Positions 42,746-50,664 of a DNA stretch of 64,000 nt are shown piece after piece (positions within the stretch are counted from its first letter, which is position 1; every line of letters begins with the position of its first letter). Below the pieces are notes generated by a model. The model saw only the letters and a program-made list of their open reading frames with translations. It had not been told where the DNA came from and made no database searches. Made by a program: the position numbers and the translations under genes. This stretch comes from Bacillota bacterium (GTDB taxonomy: Bacteria; Bacillota; Clostridia; Christensenellales; UMGS416): the NCBI GenBank assembly GCA_023435705.1, contig JAEYRH010000008.1, positions 1 through 64,000 of the forward strand, given 5' to 3'.

Positions 42746-43419
42746 TTCACTTGGTACCCCTGGTTCTTGGCGGTGTGAATGAAGTCAGTCAGGCCGATGT
42801 CGGCAAGTTTTTTCCGCAGGCGGTTCACATTCACGGTGAGCGTGTTGTCGTCAATGAAGCTTTCGTCCTGCCAGAGCTCCCGCATCAAATGATCACGGCC
42901 CACGATGGCGCCGCCGGCTTTCATCAGCAACCCCAGGATCTTCAGCTCATTGCGGGTGAGCTCCACGGTCTGGCCCCCATGGGAAACCGTGCCAGCAGAC
43001 AGGTTCAGCACCGCGCCGCCCCGCTCCACCGTGTGGGCTTCGGCCTCCTGCCCATAAGCATAGGCGCGGCGCAGCATGGCATTCACCTTCGCCACCAGCA
43101 CGTCCATCGAAAAGGGCTTGGTGATGTAATCATCACCACCCTGGCTCACGGCCATCACCACGTCCATCGATGAGTCGCGAGCGGACAAAAACAGCACCGG
43201 GGCCTTGGAGACCTCGCGGATTTTGCCGCACCAATAGAAGCCGTCGCGGCTGGGCAGGTTCACGTCCATGAGCACCAGGTGGGGGTTGGCTCTTTGGAAC
43301 TCGTCCAGCACGGAATCGAAGCGCTCGACGGACTGCACCGCGAAGCCCCATTTCTCGAGTTCGCGGGCGACTAGGGTGCGGATTTTGGGGTCGTCTTCGA
43401 CGAGGAGGATGTTGTACAT
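42742..43419 (-). CDS. BceR-type response regulator (OmpR family)
   Basis: The 225-residue protein has a receiver domain with the acidic pair EDD (residues 8-10), phospho-acceptor Asp in LVLMDVNLP and Lys in DYITKPFS. A winged-helix DNA-binding domain follows (LTRNELKILGLLMKAGG, TVNVNRLRKKL). ATG at 43419 gives the standard MYNILLVEDD start; a longer reading to 43467 would enter the spacer. It should activate bceAB through the palindrome at 41719. The upstream AT-rich gene ends 23 bases before it. Confidence 0.94.
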   Translation of the reverse strand: MYNILLVEDDPKIRTLVARELEKWGFAVQSVERFDSVLDEFQRANPHLVLMDVNLPSRDGFYWCGKIREVSKAPVLFLSARDSSMDVVMAVSQGGDDYITKPFSMDVLVAKVNAMLRRAYAYGQEAEAHTVERGGAVLNLSAGTVSHGGQTVELTRNELKILGLLMKAGGAIVGRDHLMRELWQDESFIDDNTLTVNVNRLRKKLADIGLTDFIHTAKNQGYQVK

Positions 43420-43442
43420 GGGGGTCACCACTAACAAGAATT

Positions 43443-44537
43443 CTAAACTAAAGCATATTTTGCACACAACAAGTTTGGGATATCAGTGAAGTTTGATAAG
43501 TCGAAATACTGACCGGCCTTTTCAATGGGATTACTAAAGGGAGAGTCCGACAGTGCAATTGTTGATTTCTGAGCTGTATAAGTTATTCTTTTATCGTTTA
43601 TAACCTCTTCGGGAATCTTTTTTGAAATGAAGTAGTCCTCTGAATAGGATATTATTATGAAATTTACAATTGCAAGTTGGTCATCAATACTTAGTTTACG
43701 GAATTGTTTGTAAAAGGCTCTGTACCTTATACTCTCTTCATCAATAAACATGAATATCACACTACTACCCTTTAAAGGAAAAACGCAAATATGAATATCT
43801 TGTGTCTTGTACCCAGGCGAATGATCATATATGTTATTAATTACACCACCATCCAAATCCGAAATTAACGCAATAGATCCCTGGAAAGCCATTGGTACGG
43901 TATAGTTTAGTTTTGTGTTGAAGAAAACGTAATATCCGGCTTTATCCTTTGTAGATAACTTCTTGGCTTTATGAAATCCATCCATATACTCATCAAGATC
44001 AAGTTTATTGACTAGTTGTTGTTGGATCAAAGAATCTGCGGAACGATACATTTTGTCGCCGAGTAAATTATATAAAGCTATCTCTTGTAACCTTTTGCTA
44101 ATCATCTTTAAGTAATTCTTCATAGCTATTTGCGCAACCATTTTATTGCTTAGTTTGCCGCTATAATTGTCTGGGTTCTCATAGTCACAGAAAATTGTAC
44201 TATCGCAATCACGACAAATCACATTGAAAGTACCAGCGTTTTTAACACCCTTATCATAATCTAGAATTGGCATTTTTACAAAAGTATTTGAGTAATAAAC
44301 TTCTCCAGCCTCAGCGATATTTCGTAGACAAAATGCGGGTACTGAATGTGAATTGCAAAAACTTGTTACCTTTTGGTCACAATACATGCATGAATTAAGT
44401 TTCGCATTTTTTCTACTCTCTGCAAGAATTGAGGATATAAGTTTCCGATTCTCAATTTCCTTCTGATTAAATCTTTCTTGAACACATTCATCAATATCCA
44501 AACTTAAAAAACTTATATCATCAAACATAATTTCCAC
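43443..44537 (-). CDS. AT-rich accessory protein with Cys/His cluster, possible HNH-like zinc finger
   Basis: The 364-residue protein has CMYCDQ, SHSVPAFCLRNIAEAGEVYY and, about 50 residues later, CRDCDSTIFCDYENPDNY. The spacing CxxC, then SHSxPxxxLxxIAExGxVY, then CxxCDxxxFxxYE, resembles a poorly described group of accessory proteins that carry an HNH-like treble-clef cluster and are often found among defence genes. The remaining 250 residues are mixed helix/strand with no family recognised. GC content is far below the neighbours, with heavy use of A/T-ending codons. AGGTGG precedes the ATG. Nuclease or defence function is an inference only. Confidence 0.6.
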   Translation of the reverse strand: MEIMFDDISFLSLDIDECVQERFNQKEIENRKLISSILAESRKNAKLNSCMYCDQKVTSFCNSHSVPAFCLRNIAEAGEVYYSNTFVKMPILDYDKGVKNAGTFNVICRDCDSTIFCDYENPDNYSGKLSNKMVAQIAMKNYLKMISKRLQEIALYNLLGDKMYRSADSLIQQQLVNKLDLDEYMDGFHKAKKLSTKDKAGYYVFFNTKLNYTVPMAFQGSIALISDLDGGVINNIYDHSPGYKTQDIHICVFPLKGSSVIFMFIDEESIRYRAFYKQFRKLSIDDQLAIVNFIIISYSEDYFISKKIPEEVINDKRITYTAQKSTIALSDSPFSNPIEKAGQYFDLSNFTDIPNLLCAKYALV

Positions 44538-44651
44538 CTAAAATATAAGTAATGATTTATAGAAATCTGAATTTATTATACCATTAAACAAATATTATGA
44601 GGGCATATTTATAACAACATTGCAAAGTCTGAATTCATCTCCATACAAGCT

Positions 44652-45200
44652 CTATAGCTTATCTATCAAAAACCCCGCCCAACTCCACTCCACCTTCCTA
44701 ACATTCTCCCTCCAGTACTCCAACCTCTCCAAATACTCCCCAATCTTCCCCAGCACCTCCCCCTCATACCTCTTCATCCCGCACCGAACGACCACCGCCG
44801 TGAGCTCATACATCGGCAGCCCCATCGCATGGCCGCCCGTATGCACAACCGCTCCGGCCTGCCCGATGGCATGGCACAGGGCAATGCACTCCCGGTCGTC
44901 AATCTCCTTGGCAACGGCATGGCAATCCAATATCGCCCGCTTGGCAATGGGCATCTTCACCTGCCCCTTCGCCCAGGCTTCGCACAGCTCCAGCGCAAGA
45001 CGGGGCCGCCGCTCCTCAGGGTATTTCTCCTCAAACCTTGCAAGGGGAACCTTTGCGCAGTCCAGCGCCCAGAGCACCTGCATGCGGTGGCTCTGCTGCC
45101 CGAGCCGCTGCCTCAGCTCCTGCAAGCACAGGCTGTCGTGGGAAAACAGGATTTGGTTCCTGCGCTTGATCCTCTGCTCCACATCCAAGAACACCGGCAT
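44652..45200 (-). CDS. Imm5-like putative immunity protein
   Basis: The 182-residue helical protein has ALDCAKVPLARFEEKYPEERRPRLALE and GQAGAVVHTGGHAMGLPMYELTAVVV, the two stretches typical of Imm5-like putative immunity proteins. No toxin gene (LXG, RHS, WXG or a C-terminal toxin fragment) is adjacent. The ATG is almost touching an AAGGTGG; a GTG six bases further in may be the true start. It follows the SnoaL-like gene by about 18 bases and is probably cotranscribed with it. Confidence 0.65.
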   Translation of the reverse strand: MPVFLDVEQRIKRRNQILFSHDSLCLQELRQRLGQQSHRMQVLWALDCAKVPLARFEEKYPEERRPRLALELCEAWAKGQVKMPIAKRAILDCHAVAKEIDDRECIALCHAIGQAGAVVHTGGHAMGLPMYELTAVVVRCGMKRYEGEVLGKIGEYLERLEYWRENVRKVEWSWAGFLIDKL

Positions 45201-45218
45201 CCACCTTCTTCTGTTTGT

Positions 45219-46367
45219 TCAGGCTGGCCTCTGCGCCTCGTTCTTCTGCTCCAATATCCATTGGAATGGATAGGTGATCCGGAAGTATTCCAAGCAAAGA
45301 GTGCCATCCTCCCCCACCCTGCCCAGCCCCTCCACGCGGAAGGGCGCGACATGCCGGTCAGAGGCAAGCGCCTCCTTCATCACATGGGCAAGGTCGCGGC
45401 GCAGGCGGTATAGGGCTTCCTTGGTATCCGGCTGGCTATCATAGTCGCCGATGCGCCCCAGCACCCGGCCAAGCTCCTCCTCCAATGAGACAGCACGCTC
45501 CACAGTGCCCAACCCGCAGAACCAGAAGCAGCCGCCGGCTTGCCCGAGGATGAGCGTCTCCGGCAACAGGGAGAATGTAACCCCGGTCTGGCGGTATTGG
45601 CGCAGCCGCGCGGCAAAGGCTTCGCCGCCCATGGCTTGGCCGTCTCCGTCGAAACAGGCAGCGTCGGGAGCGTACTGCGCCGGGATGCCTTCCTCAAACA
45701 GGCGGCTCAACATGCCGTGGAGAGGTTCCGCGCCTTCCCCGCGCCGAGCCCTTGCAGCCACCTTGGCGCATTCCTCGCGGAACCGCTGCCGCTCGGCTTC
45801 ATCCAGGTCGATGCGCACATCGGGGAATACAGAGGTCATCGGGAAGGAAAACTGCATCTCCTGCACCTTCAGCCCATCCCCGAACTGTCGGACGACGCCG
45901 GAGAGAGTGATATCCCAGAGATAGGCCCGCTCGCCGGGCGCGCGGGCGTGCAGCAGGTGGCTCAGTACCCACAGGATGTGGCCGGCGCGGGTAGCAGCGG
46001 AGCCGCCGCCTTCGGCCACGCGGCGGGCGGCGGCCATATAGTTGGTGTAGCGCTGGTCTGTGTCCGCAAAGCGGAAAGACACCGTAGCGCCCACCGAAAA
46101 CCAATGCAGCGGGCCGGAGCCACCACAGATCAGGCTTGCGGGGTTGATCACCACATCGCCCCAGCCCTCCCAATCGGAGACGAAGAGCTCGCGGATCTCC
46201 TCCATCGTGAGGCACCACTCGCTGTTGCTGGTGCCCACCAGCACCGGGGCATCGGCGGGGTCAAAGAACCTGCCGCACAGAGCGGCGGCGTTGCCGGGGT
46301 TGCGCTCCACATAGCATTGCTGCATGTATTCAAGCATGTCGGCAATCCTTCGGCGAATCTCATCCAT
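45219..46367 (-). CDS. Protein with two NTF2/SnoaL-like domains
   Basis: The 382-residue cytosolic protein starts MDEIRRRIADMLEYMQQCYV. The N-terminal half (about 1-180) has the SnoaL-like pattern of a helix pair followed by strands, with VLVGTSNSEWCLTMEEIRELFVSDWEGWGDV; the second half (about 190-380) repeats it (GEGAEPLHGMLSRLF, LILGQAGGCFWFCGLG). Such folds bind small ligands or act as isomerases or hydrolases; no catalytic residues can be assigned. ATG at 46367 has AAAGGAGAA about 11 bases upstream; an in-frame GTG at 46397 is the alternative. Confidence 0.65.
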   Translation of the reverse strand: MDEIRRRIADMLEYMQQCYVERNPGNAAALCGRFFDPADAPVLVGTSNSEWCLTMEEIRELFVSDWEGWGDVVINPASLICGGSGPLHWFSVGATVSFRFADTDQRYTNYMAAARRVAEGGGSAATRAGHILWVLSHLLHARAPGERAYLWDITLSGVVRQFGDGLKVQEMQFSFPMTSVFPDVRIDLDEAERQRFREECAKVAARARRGEGAEPLHGMLSRLFEEGIPAQYAPDAACFDGDGQAMGGEAFAARLRQYRQTGVTFSLLPETLILGQAGGCFWFCGLGTVERAVSLEEELGRVLGRIGDYDSQPDTKEALYRLRRDLAHVMKEALASDRHVAPFRVEGLGRVGEDGTLCLEYFRITYPFQWILEQKNEAQRPA

Positions 46368-46393
46368 TTTCAGCAGTTCTCCTTTGTGATCAT

Positions 46394-46534
46394 TCACAGC
46401 TTATACTTCCCGTGCGGAACTTTCCGCCGATCCACCGAGGCCAGCGCGACAGTGTCGCAGCGTTCCAGCAGCACCGTGGAGGCCCGCTCGATTTCGCGGA
46501 TGCGCTCCTTCTGGATTTCGTTGGCGGTGGGCAT
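46394..46534 (-). pseudogene. Truncated flavin-binding split-barrel (PNPOx-like) N-terminus
   Basis: A 46-codon frame starts MPTANEIQKERIREIERAST and continues VLLERCDTVALASVDRRKVP before a stop at 46394. The pattern matches the first helix and first strand of pyridoxamine-phosphate-oxidase-like proteins (TVALASVD...P) but the barrel is missing. It abuts the SnoaL-like gene. It is either a truncated gene or a short relic; identity is moderate. Confidence 0.45.
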
Positions 46535-46620
46535 GATCGCTCTCTTTGTGGGTTGTGTTGGCAAATCATGGTTGGCGATAAGGCAATCATAGCGAAAAAG
46601 AGATTTGAATGCAAGCGAAC

Positions 46621-46644
46621 GCCGCAGGGCGGTTGCCCTGCGGC
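46621..46644 (-). terminator. Hairpin terminator after the methyltransferase gene
   Basis: GCCGCAGGGC and GCCCTGCGGC form a perfect 10-bp stem with a GGTT loop just beyond the stop. The U-run is poor. Confidence 0.55.
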
Positions 46645-46654
46645 ACTGGTGGCG

Positions 46655-47452
46655 CTATTGCTTGCAGGCCCAGACCGTGGCCCGCCAGGTGTCGCTGCCC
46701 AGCGGCTCGGTCAATGGCTCAGGCGTGAAGTTCTTGCAGACCTGCTCCACCGCAAGCCCTGCGTCAGCCAGCCAAACCAACACCTGGCCCAGCGTAGGGA
46801 TGTGCTTGTGCCACACCTCCGGCAGGATCAGCCGCTGGCCGCTGCTGGTGGTAAGCTCCACATGGTTGGTGCCGGTGCAGATTTGCGTGACCGGGTTGTA
46901 CACACTGCCATAATACATGGTGCGGCCAGTCGTGCCCAGTTCGTCAGTGCCCTCAAAGCAGCTGCCCTCCCGCAGCCTGTGGAAAACCTTGGCCGGGTCG
47001 GCATGCAGGTCAAAGTCCAGCCAGAGGTGGCCACCGGGTTTCAAGGCCGTGGCCGCCTTGCGGAGGAACAACTGCTGGGCCTGGGCATAGTCCATGGGTG
47101 ACTCAATGTTGATCAGCAGGTTGCCGCCCAGCACCACCACATCGTAGCCACTCCCCCAGTCAGCGGTGGTTGCCTCGGCCTGATAAACGCGGAGGTTTGG
47201 CAAGCCCTTGCCGCGGCGTACACAGCGCAATAGCATTTGCTCATCGGCGTCAAAGCCGGTTACATCATGCCCTGCTTGTGCCAGCGGCACGCATATCCTG
47301 CCGCCGCCGCAGGCGACCTCGAGAATCGTTTGGGGGGAGCCATCGGTTTGGGTTTTGAGGGTGCGGAGGAGAAAATCCACGTCGTCAGTCTGGGTCTCGA
47401 ATTGCTCATAGACACTGGCGTACCAGTGTTTGGCGATGAAGTCCTGGTTCAA
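46655..47452 (-). CDS. Class I SAM-dependent methyltransferase
   Basis: The 265-residue protein has the Rossmann motif I ILEVACGGGRICVPLAQAGH (residues about 43-62), the acidic end of beta-2 in VTGFDADEQML and a motif IV-like VVVLGGNLLIN. The substrate is unknown. The start is TTG at 47452, with AAGGAGG six bases upstream. That binding site can be sequestered by an adjacent CCTCC, which may control translation. Confidence 0.87.
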   Translation of the reverse strand: MNQDFIAKHWYASVYEQFETQTDDVDFLLRTLKTQTDGSPQTILEVACGGGRICVPLAQAGHDVTGFDADEQMLLRCVRRGKGLPNLRVYQAEATTADWGSGYDVVVLGGNLLINIESPMDYAQAQQLFLRKAATALKPGGHLWLDFDLHADPAKVFHRLREGSCFEGTDELGTTGRTMYYGSVYNPVTQICTGTNHVELTTSSGQRLILPEVWHKHIPTLGQVLVWLADAGLAVEQVCKNFTPEPLTEPLGSDTWRATVWACKQ

Positions 47453-47458
47453 GGGGTG

Positions 47459-47493
47459 CCTCCTTTTGGAGGGCTAGAGGTTGGAAGCCCTCC
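47459..47493 (-). promoter_or_regulatory. Possible SD-sequestering RNA switch upstream of the methyltransferase
   Basis: On the minus strand the Shine-Dalgarno GGAGG (47463-47459) can pair with CCTCC (47472-47468) across an AAAA loop. The same CCTCC lies in the 3' arm of a second hairpin (AGCCCTCC with GGAGGGCT, 47475-47468 and 47493-47486). The two hairpins exclude each other, so one frees and the other hides the binding site. Confidence 0.4.
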
Positions 47494-47654
47494 GGGGTGT
47501 AATATTGGATGCGGTAGTGTTCTGCTTCATGGATAACACTCCTTTGCGTTGAGATAAGCTGAGCGTATCACAACTCATGTGGCCGGAGTAGGGAAAGAAT
47601 GGGTCTAGGAAAGGTTTCCTTATTCCGGCATCAGCGGCAAGAAGGTTGCCAGCA

Positions 47655-47683
47655 TTGTCAGGAGATCAGGTTTTCGTTATAAT
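47655..47683 (+). promoter_or_regulatory. Promoter of the terpenoid-cyclase-like gene
   Basis: TTGTCA (47655-47660) and TATAAT (47678-47683) are 17 bases apart, a strong vegetative promoter. Confidence 0.8.
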
Positions 47684-47735
47684 CAGGTCACCTTGGTGAT
47701 GGTTGTTGCACACACTTTTGGGGGAGGATGCTGCG

Positions 47736-48641
47736 ATGGTGCGAAAGTCCGTGATGGCCTGGCTTCTGGATTCCGATCCATCCATCCGCTGGCAGGTTTT
47801 GAGGGACCTTGCCAAAGCGGAGGAAACGGTCGTGCAGACCGAGCGGGACAAGGTTGCGGAAACCGGCTGGGGCGCCGAGCTGCTCTCGCAGCAGACCGAC
47901 CATGGAGATTGGTCAGGAGACAACCCCGGGCTGCTCCGAACCATCCATTGCCTGATCCTGCTGAAGGATCTGGGCGTGAACCCAAAGGCCGAAAAAGCCA
48001 AGGCGATGGCGGACAAAGTCACCGGGCTCAAATGGGCATACCATGGCAACCAACCCTTTTGGGACGGTGAGGTGGAGCCCTGCATCAACGGCAAGGTGCT
48101 GGCAGCCGGCTCCTATTTTGGCGTCCGGTGCGAGCGGGTGTTGGAGAAATTGCTGAGCGAGCAACTGGAGGATGGCGGTTGGAACTGCGAGGCACCGGCG
48201 AGCAACCGGTCGTCATTTCATACCACCATCGCCGTGCTCGAAGGGCTTTCGGAATATGAAAGGGCATTCGGGCGCAACGGGGATTGCACGGACGCGAGGG
48301 GAAAAGCAGAGGAATACTTGCTGGAGCGAAAGCTATTTCGCCGCCGATCCACCGGTGAGGTCATAAGCAAAGCCTGGCTGCGGTTTCACTTCCCCCCGAC
48401 CTGGCATTATGATGTGCTGCGGGGGCTTGAGTATATGCGCTCGTCTGGCCGGAAGCCCGAAGCAAGGATGGCGGAAGCAATTGAAATCGTAAAGCTGCGC
48501 CGCCACCAGAATGAGCGTTGGCCGCTGGTGAAGCCTTATCCGGATGACCTGCTGAAGTTCCCGATGGAGACCAACGTGGGTGCGGCGAGCAGGTGGAATA
48601 CGCTGAGGGCGCTGAGGGTGTTGGAGTGGTATGATGCATAA
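47736..48641 (+). CDS. Terpenoid cyclase/prenyltransferase-like alpha-toroid protein
   Basis: The 301-residue protein is made of helical repeats of the squalene-hopene cyclase/prenyltransferase toroid type, with a QW-like motif LEDGGWNCEAP (about residue 145) and a second LSQQTDHGDWSGDNPG. It is about half the length of a true cyclase and lacks an obvious DxDD motif, so catalytic terpene cyclisation is doubtful. ATG at 47736 has GGGAGGA about eight bases upstream. The gene is monocistronic, possibly with the 36-codon gene behind it. Confidence 0.7.
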   Translation: MVRKSVMAWLLDSDPSIRWQVLRDLAKAEETVVQTERDKVAETGWGAELLSQQTDHGDWSGDNPGLLRTIHCLILLKDLGVNPKAEKAKAMADKVTGLKWAYHGNQPFWDGEVEPCINGKVLAAGSYFGVRCERVLEKLLSEQLEDGGWNCEAPASNRSSFHTTIAVLEGLSEYERAFGRNGDCTDARGKAEEYLLERKLFRRRSTGEVISKAWLRFHFPPTWHYDVLRGLEYMRSSGRKPEARMAEAIEIVKLRRHQNERWPLVKPYPDDLLKFPMETNVGAASRWNTLRALRVLEWYDA

Positions 48642-48698
48642 CTTTTATTGCCAGACAGAAAAATAACGTTGAGACCAGTTTCTATAAGGAGCATTCCA

Positions 48699-48809
48699 GT
48701 GAAAAAAGAGCAAATAGAAAAGGAACTTCCGTCCACACCGGACAATGCCAAGCACAAGTCGCGTCAAGCCAAAAAGAAAAATGGAGATACCACTAAGAAC
48801 AACAAGTAA
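48699..48809 (+). CDS. 36-residue lysine-rich small protein
   Basis: GTG at 48699 has AAGGAG eight bases upstream and opens a frame of 36 codons (MKKEQIEKELPSTPDN, then a Lys/Arg-rich tail ending KNNK), followed by a good terminator. The protein is very hydrophilic and basic and may bind nucleic acid or be disordered. The binding site and terminator argue for a real gene; no family is recognised. Confidence 0.5.
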   Translation: MKKEQIEKELPSTPDNAKHKSRQAKKKNGDTTKNNK

Positions 48810-48820
48810 TTAATAGACAA

Positions 48821-48848
48821 AAGAGGCCGCACAACCGTGCGGCCTCTT
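48821..48848. terminator. Bidirectional terminator between the small gene and ilvB
   Basis: The 12-bp perfect stem AAGAGGCCGCAC/GTGCGGCCTCTT with an AACC loop is followed by CTTTCG on the plus strand and by TTTGTC on the minus strand. It closes the BCAA operon. Confidence 0.88.
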
Positions 48849-48870
48849 CTTTCGTCTCAAAACAAATAAC

Positions 48871-50541
48871 CTACTCCGCTCCATCCACACTCAAAATCAA
48901 CCGGTCAATGCTATCCCCCGGTGCCACCATCGGCAGCACCTTCTCGTCATTGTCAATGGCAAACTCCAATAGCGCCGGCCCGCCGCACCCGAGAGCCCAG
49001 GTGATCGCCCGGTCCACATCGTCGGAGCTTTGCACCTTCCACGCCGGGATGCCGAAGCCCGCGGCGATCTTGCCGAAGTCCACATCCTCGGTGAGGTTGG
49101 TCTGGGAGTAGTGCTTGTCAAAGAACAGCGTCTGCCACTGCCGCACCATGCCAAGCACATGGTTGTTCATCAATACGATCACAACGGGCAGCTTGTAACG
49201 GGCGATCGTGGTCATTTCGTTGAGGTTCATTCGGAAGCTGCCGTCTCCGGTCACCAGGATCACCGGGCGGGCGGGGTTTGCCACCTTGGCGCCGATGGCG
49301 GCACCCAGGCCGAAGCCCATCGTGCCAAGACCACCGGAGGTGAGGAACGCACCGCAGCGGCGGAACTTGAAATATTGGGCCGTCCACATCTGGTGCTGGC
49401 CCACGTCGGTGGCAACGATGGTGTTTTCCGGCGCGATGGCGGACAGGCGCTCGATGATGTGCTTTGGCTTGAGGCCCGGTGTGACGGATTGCTCCGGTGT
49501 TTCCAGCTTCCAGGCGGCGATCTCATTAAGCCACTGGGGCTTTTCGCTTTTTTCCACACGGGAGAGCAGCGCCGCCAGCACCTGCTTGATGTCGCCGATG
49601 ATGCCGTGGTGGGCGCGGATGTTTTTATTGACCTCCGCCGGGTCAATGTCCACATGCAGGATCTGGGCCCCGGCGGCAAAGCTGTCTGCCCGGCCAATCA
49701 CGCGGTCGGAGAAGCGCGCGCCCAGCACGATCAGAAGATCGGCGTTCATCACGCCCATGTTGCTGGCCTTGGTGCCGTGCATGCCGATCATGCCGGTGAA
49801 CAGCCGGTGGTCGCCGGGGATGGACCCCAGCCCCATCAGGCTGCACGCCACCGGCGAGCCGATGCGCTCGGCCAGCTCGATGAGTTCGGCAGAAGCCCCG
49901 GCCTTCACCACGCCGCCGCCGGCATAGATGAAGGGCCTTTCAGACGCGGCAATCAAGCTCAATGCCTCTTCCAGTTGCTCGGGCTTCGGCGAGCCGTTGC
50001 CATTGAAAGCAATGGGAGCCGCCGGTTCGTATTCGCACTTCCCTTGCTGCATGTCCTTAGGCACGTCAATCAGCACCGGGCCGGGCCTGCCGGATCGCGC
50101 CACCGCGAAGGCCTCGCGGATGGTCGTGGCAAGCCTGGTGATGTCGCGCACCTGGTAATTGTGCTTGGTAATGGGCATGCTGACGCCCACAATGTCCACT
50201 TCCTGGAAGCTGTCACGGCCAAGCAGACCTGTGGACACGTTGCCGGTGATCGCCACCAGCGGCGTGGAGTCCATATAAGCAGTGGCAAGGCCGGTGATCA
50301 GATTCGTGGCCCCGGGGCCGGACGTGGCGATCACCACGCCGGTGCGGCCAGTGCTGCGCGAATAGCCGTCGGCGGCGTGGCAGGCCCCCTGCTCGTGGGC
50401 TGTGAGAATGTGGCGGATCGTGCCGTCGGTATAAAGCGCATCATAAAACGTGATGATCTGGCCGCCGGGGTAGCCGAACACGACGTCCACGCCCTGCTCC
50501 TTGAGGCATTCGATGATAATCTGGGCTCCGGTTAACAACAT
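48871..50541 (-). CDS. ilvB: Acetolactate synthase, large (catalytic) subunit
   Basis: This ThDP-, FAD- and Mg-dependent enzyme condenses pyruvate with pyruvate or 2-oxobutyrate, the first common step of valine/leucine/isoleucine synthesis. The 556 residues include the N-terminal VVFGYPGGQIITFYDAL, the catalytic Glu in LTAHEQGACHAADGY, ATSGPGATNLITGLA, and the ThDP motif GDGSFRMNLNEM..MNNHVLG. ATG at 50541 has AAGGAG upstream. It is the last gene of the T-box operon, whereas its regulatory subunit gene ilvN is the first, about 10 kb away. Confidence 0.96.
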   Translation of the reverse strand: MLLTGAQIIIECLKEQGVDVVFGYPGGQIITFYDALYTDGTIRHILTAHEQGACHAADGYSRSTGRTGVVIATSGPGATNLITGLATAYMDSTPLVAITGNVSTGLLGRDSFQEVDIVGVSMPITKHNYQVRDITRLATTIREAFAVARSGRPGPVLIDVPKDMQQGKCEYEPAAPIAFNGNGSPKPEQLEEALSLIAASERPFIYAGGGVVKAGASAELIELAERIGSPVACSLMGLGSIPGDHRLFTGMIGMHGTKASNMGVMNADLLIVLGARFSDRVIGRADSFAAGAQILHVDIDPAEVNKNIRAHHGIIGDIKQVLAALLSRVEKSEKPQWLNEIAAWKLETPEQSVTPGLKPKHIIERLSAIAPENTIVATDVGQHQMWTAQYFKFRRCGAFLTSGGLGTMGFGLGAAIGAKVANPARPVILVTGDGSFRMNLNEMTTIARYKLPVVIVLMNNHVLGMVRQWQTLFFDKHYSQTNLTEDVDFGKIAAGFGIPAWKVQSSDDVDRAITWALGCGGPALLEFAIDNDEKVLPMVAPGDSIDRLILSVDGAE

Positions 50542-50574
50542 CGTGGTTGGCTCCTTTCTGAATCATTCATAGCC

Positions 50575-50650
50575 ACTCTCCCAATCCCCTGGGAGAGGGG
50601 GTTGGGGGTGAGGGTTGCGGGCCGGGACGGAGCCCGGCCCCTACTGACTA
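50575..50650. repeat. Composite GC-rich palindromic element (copy 4), ilvD-ilvB spacer
   Basis: A CTCTCCCAATCCCCTGGGAG palindrome is followed by AGGGGGTTGGGGGTGAGGG, then the module GGGCCGGGACGGAGCCCGG and CCCCTACTGA. The same order is seen at 52518-52615. Confidence 0.85.
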
Positions 50651-50664
50651 TTGGCTACCGACTA

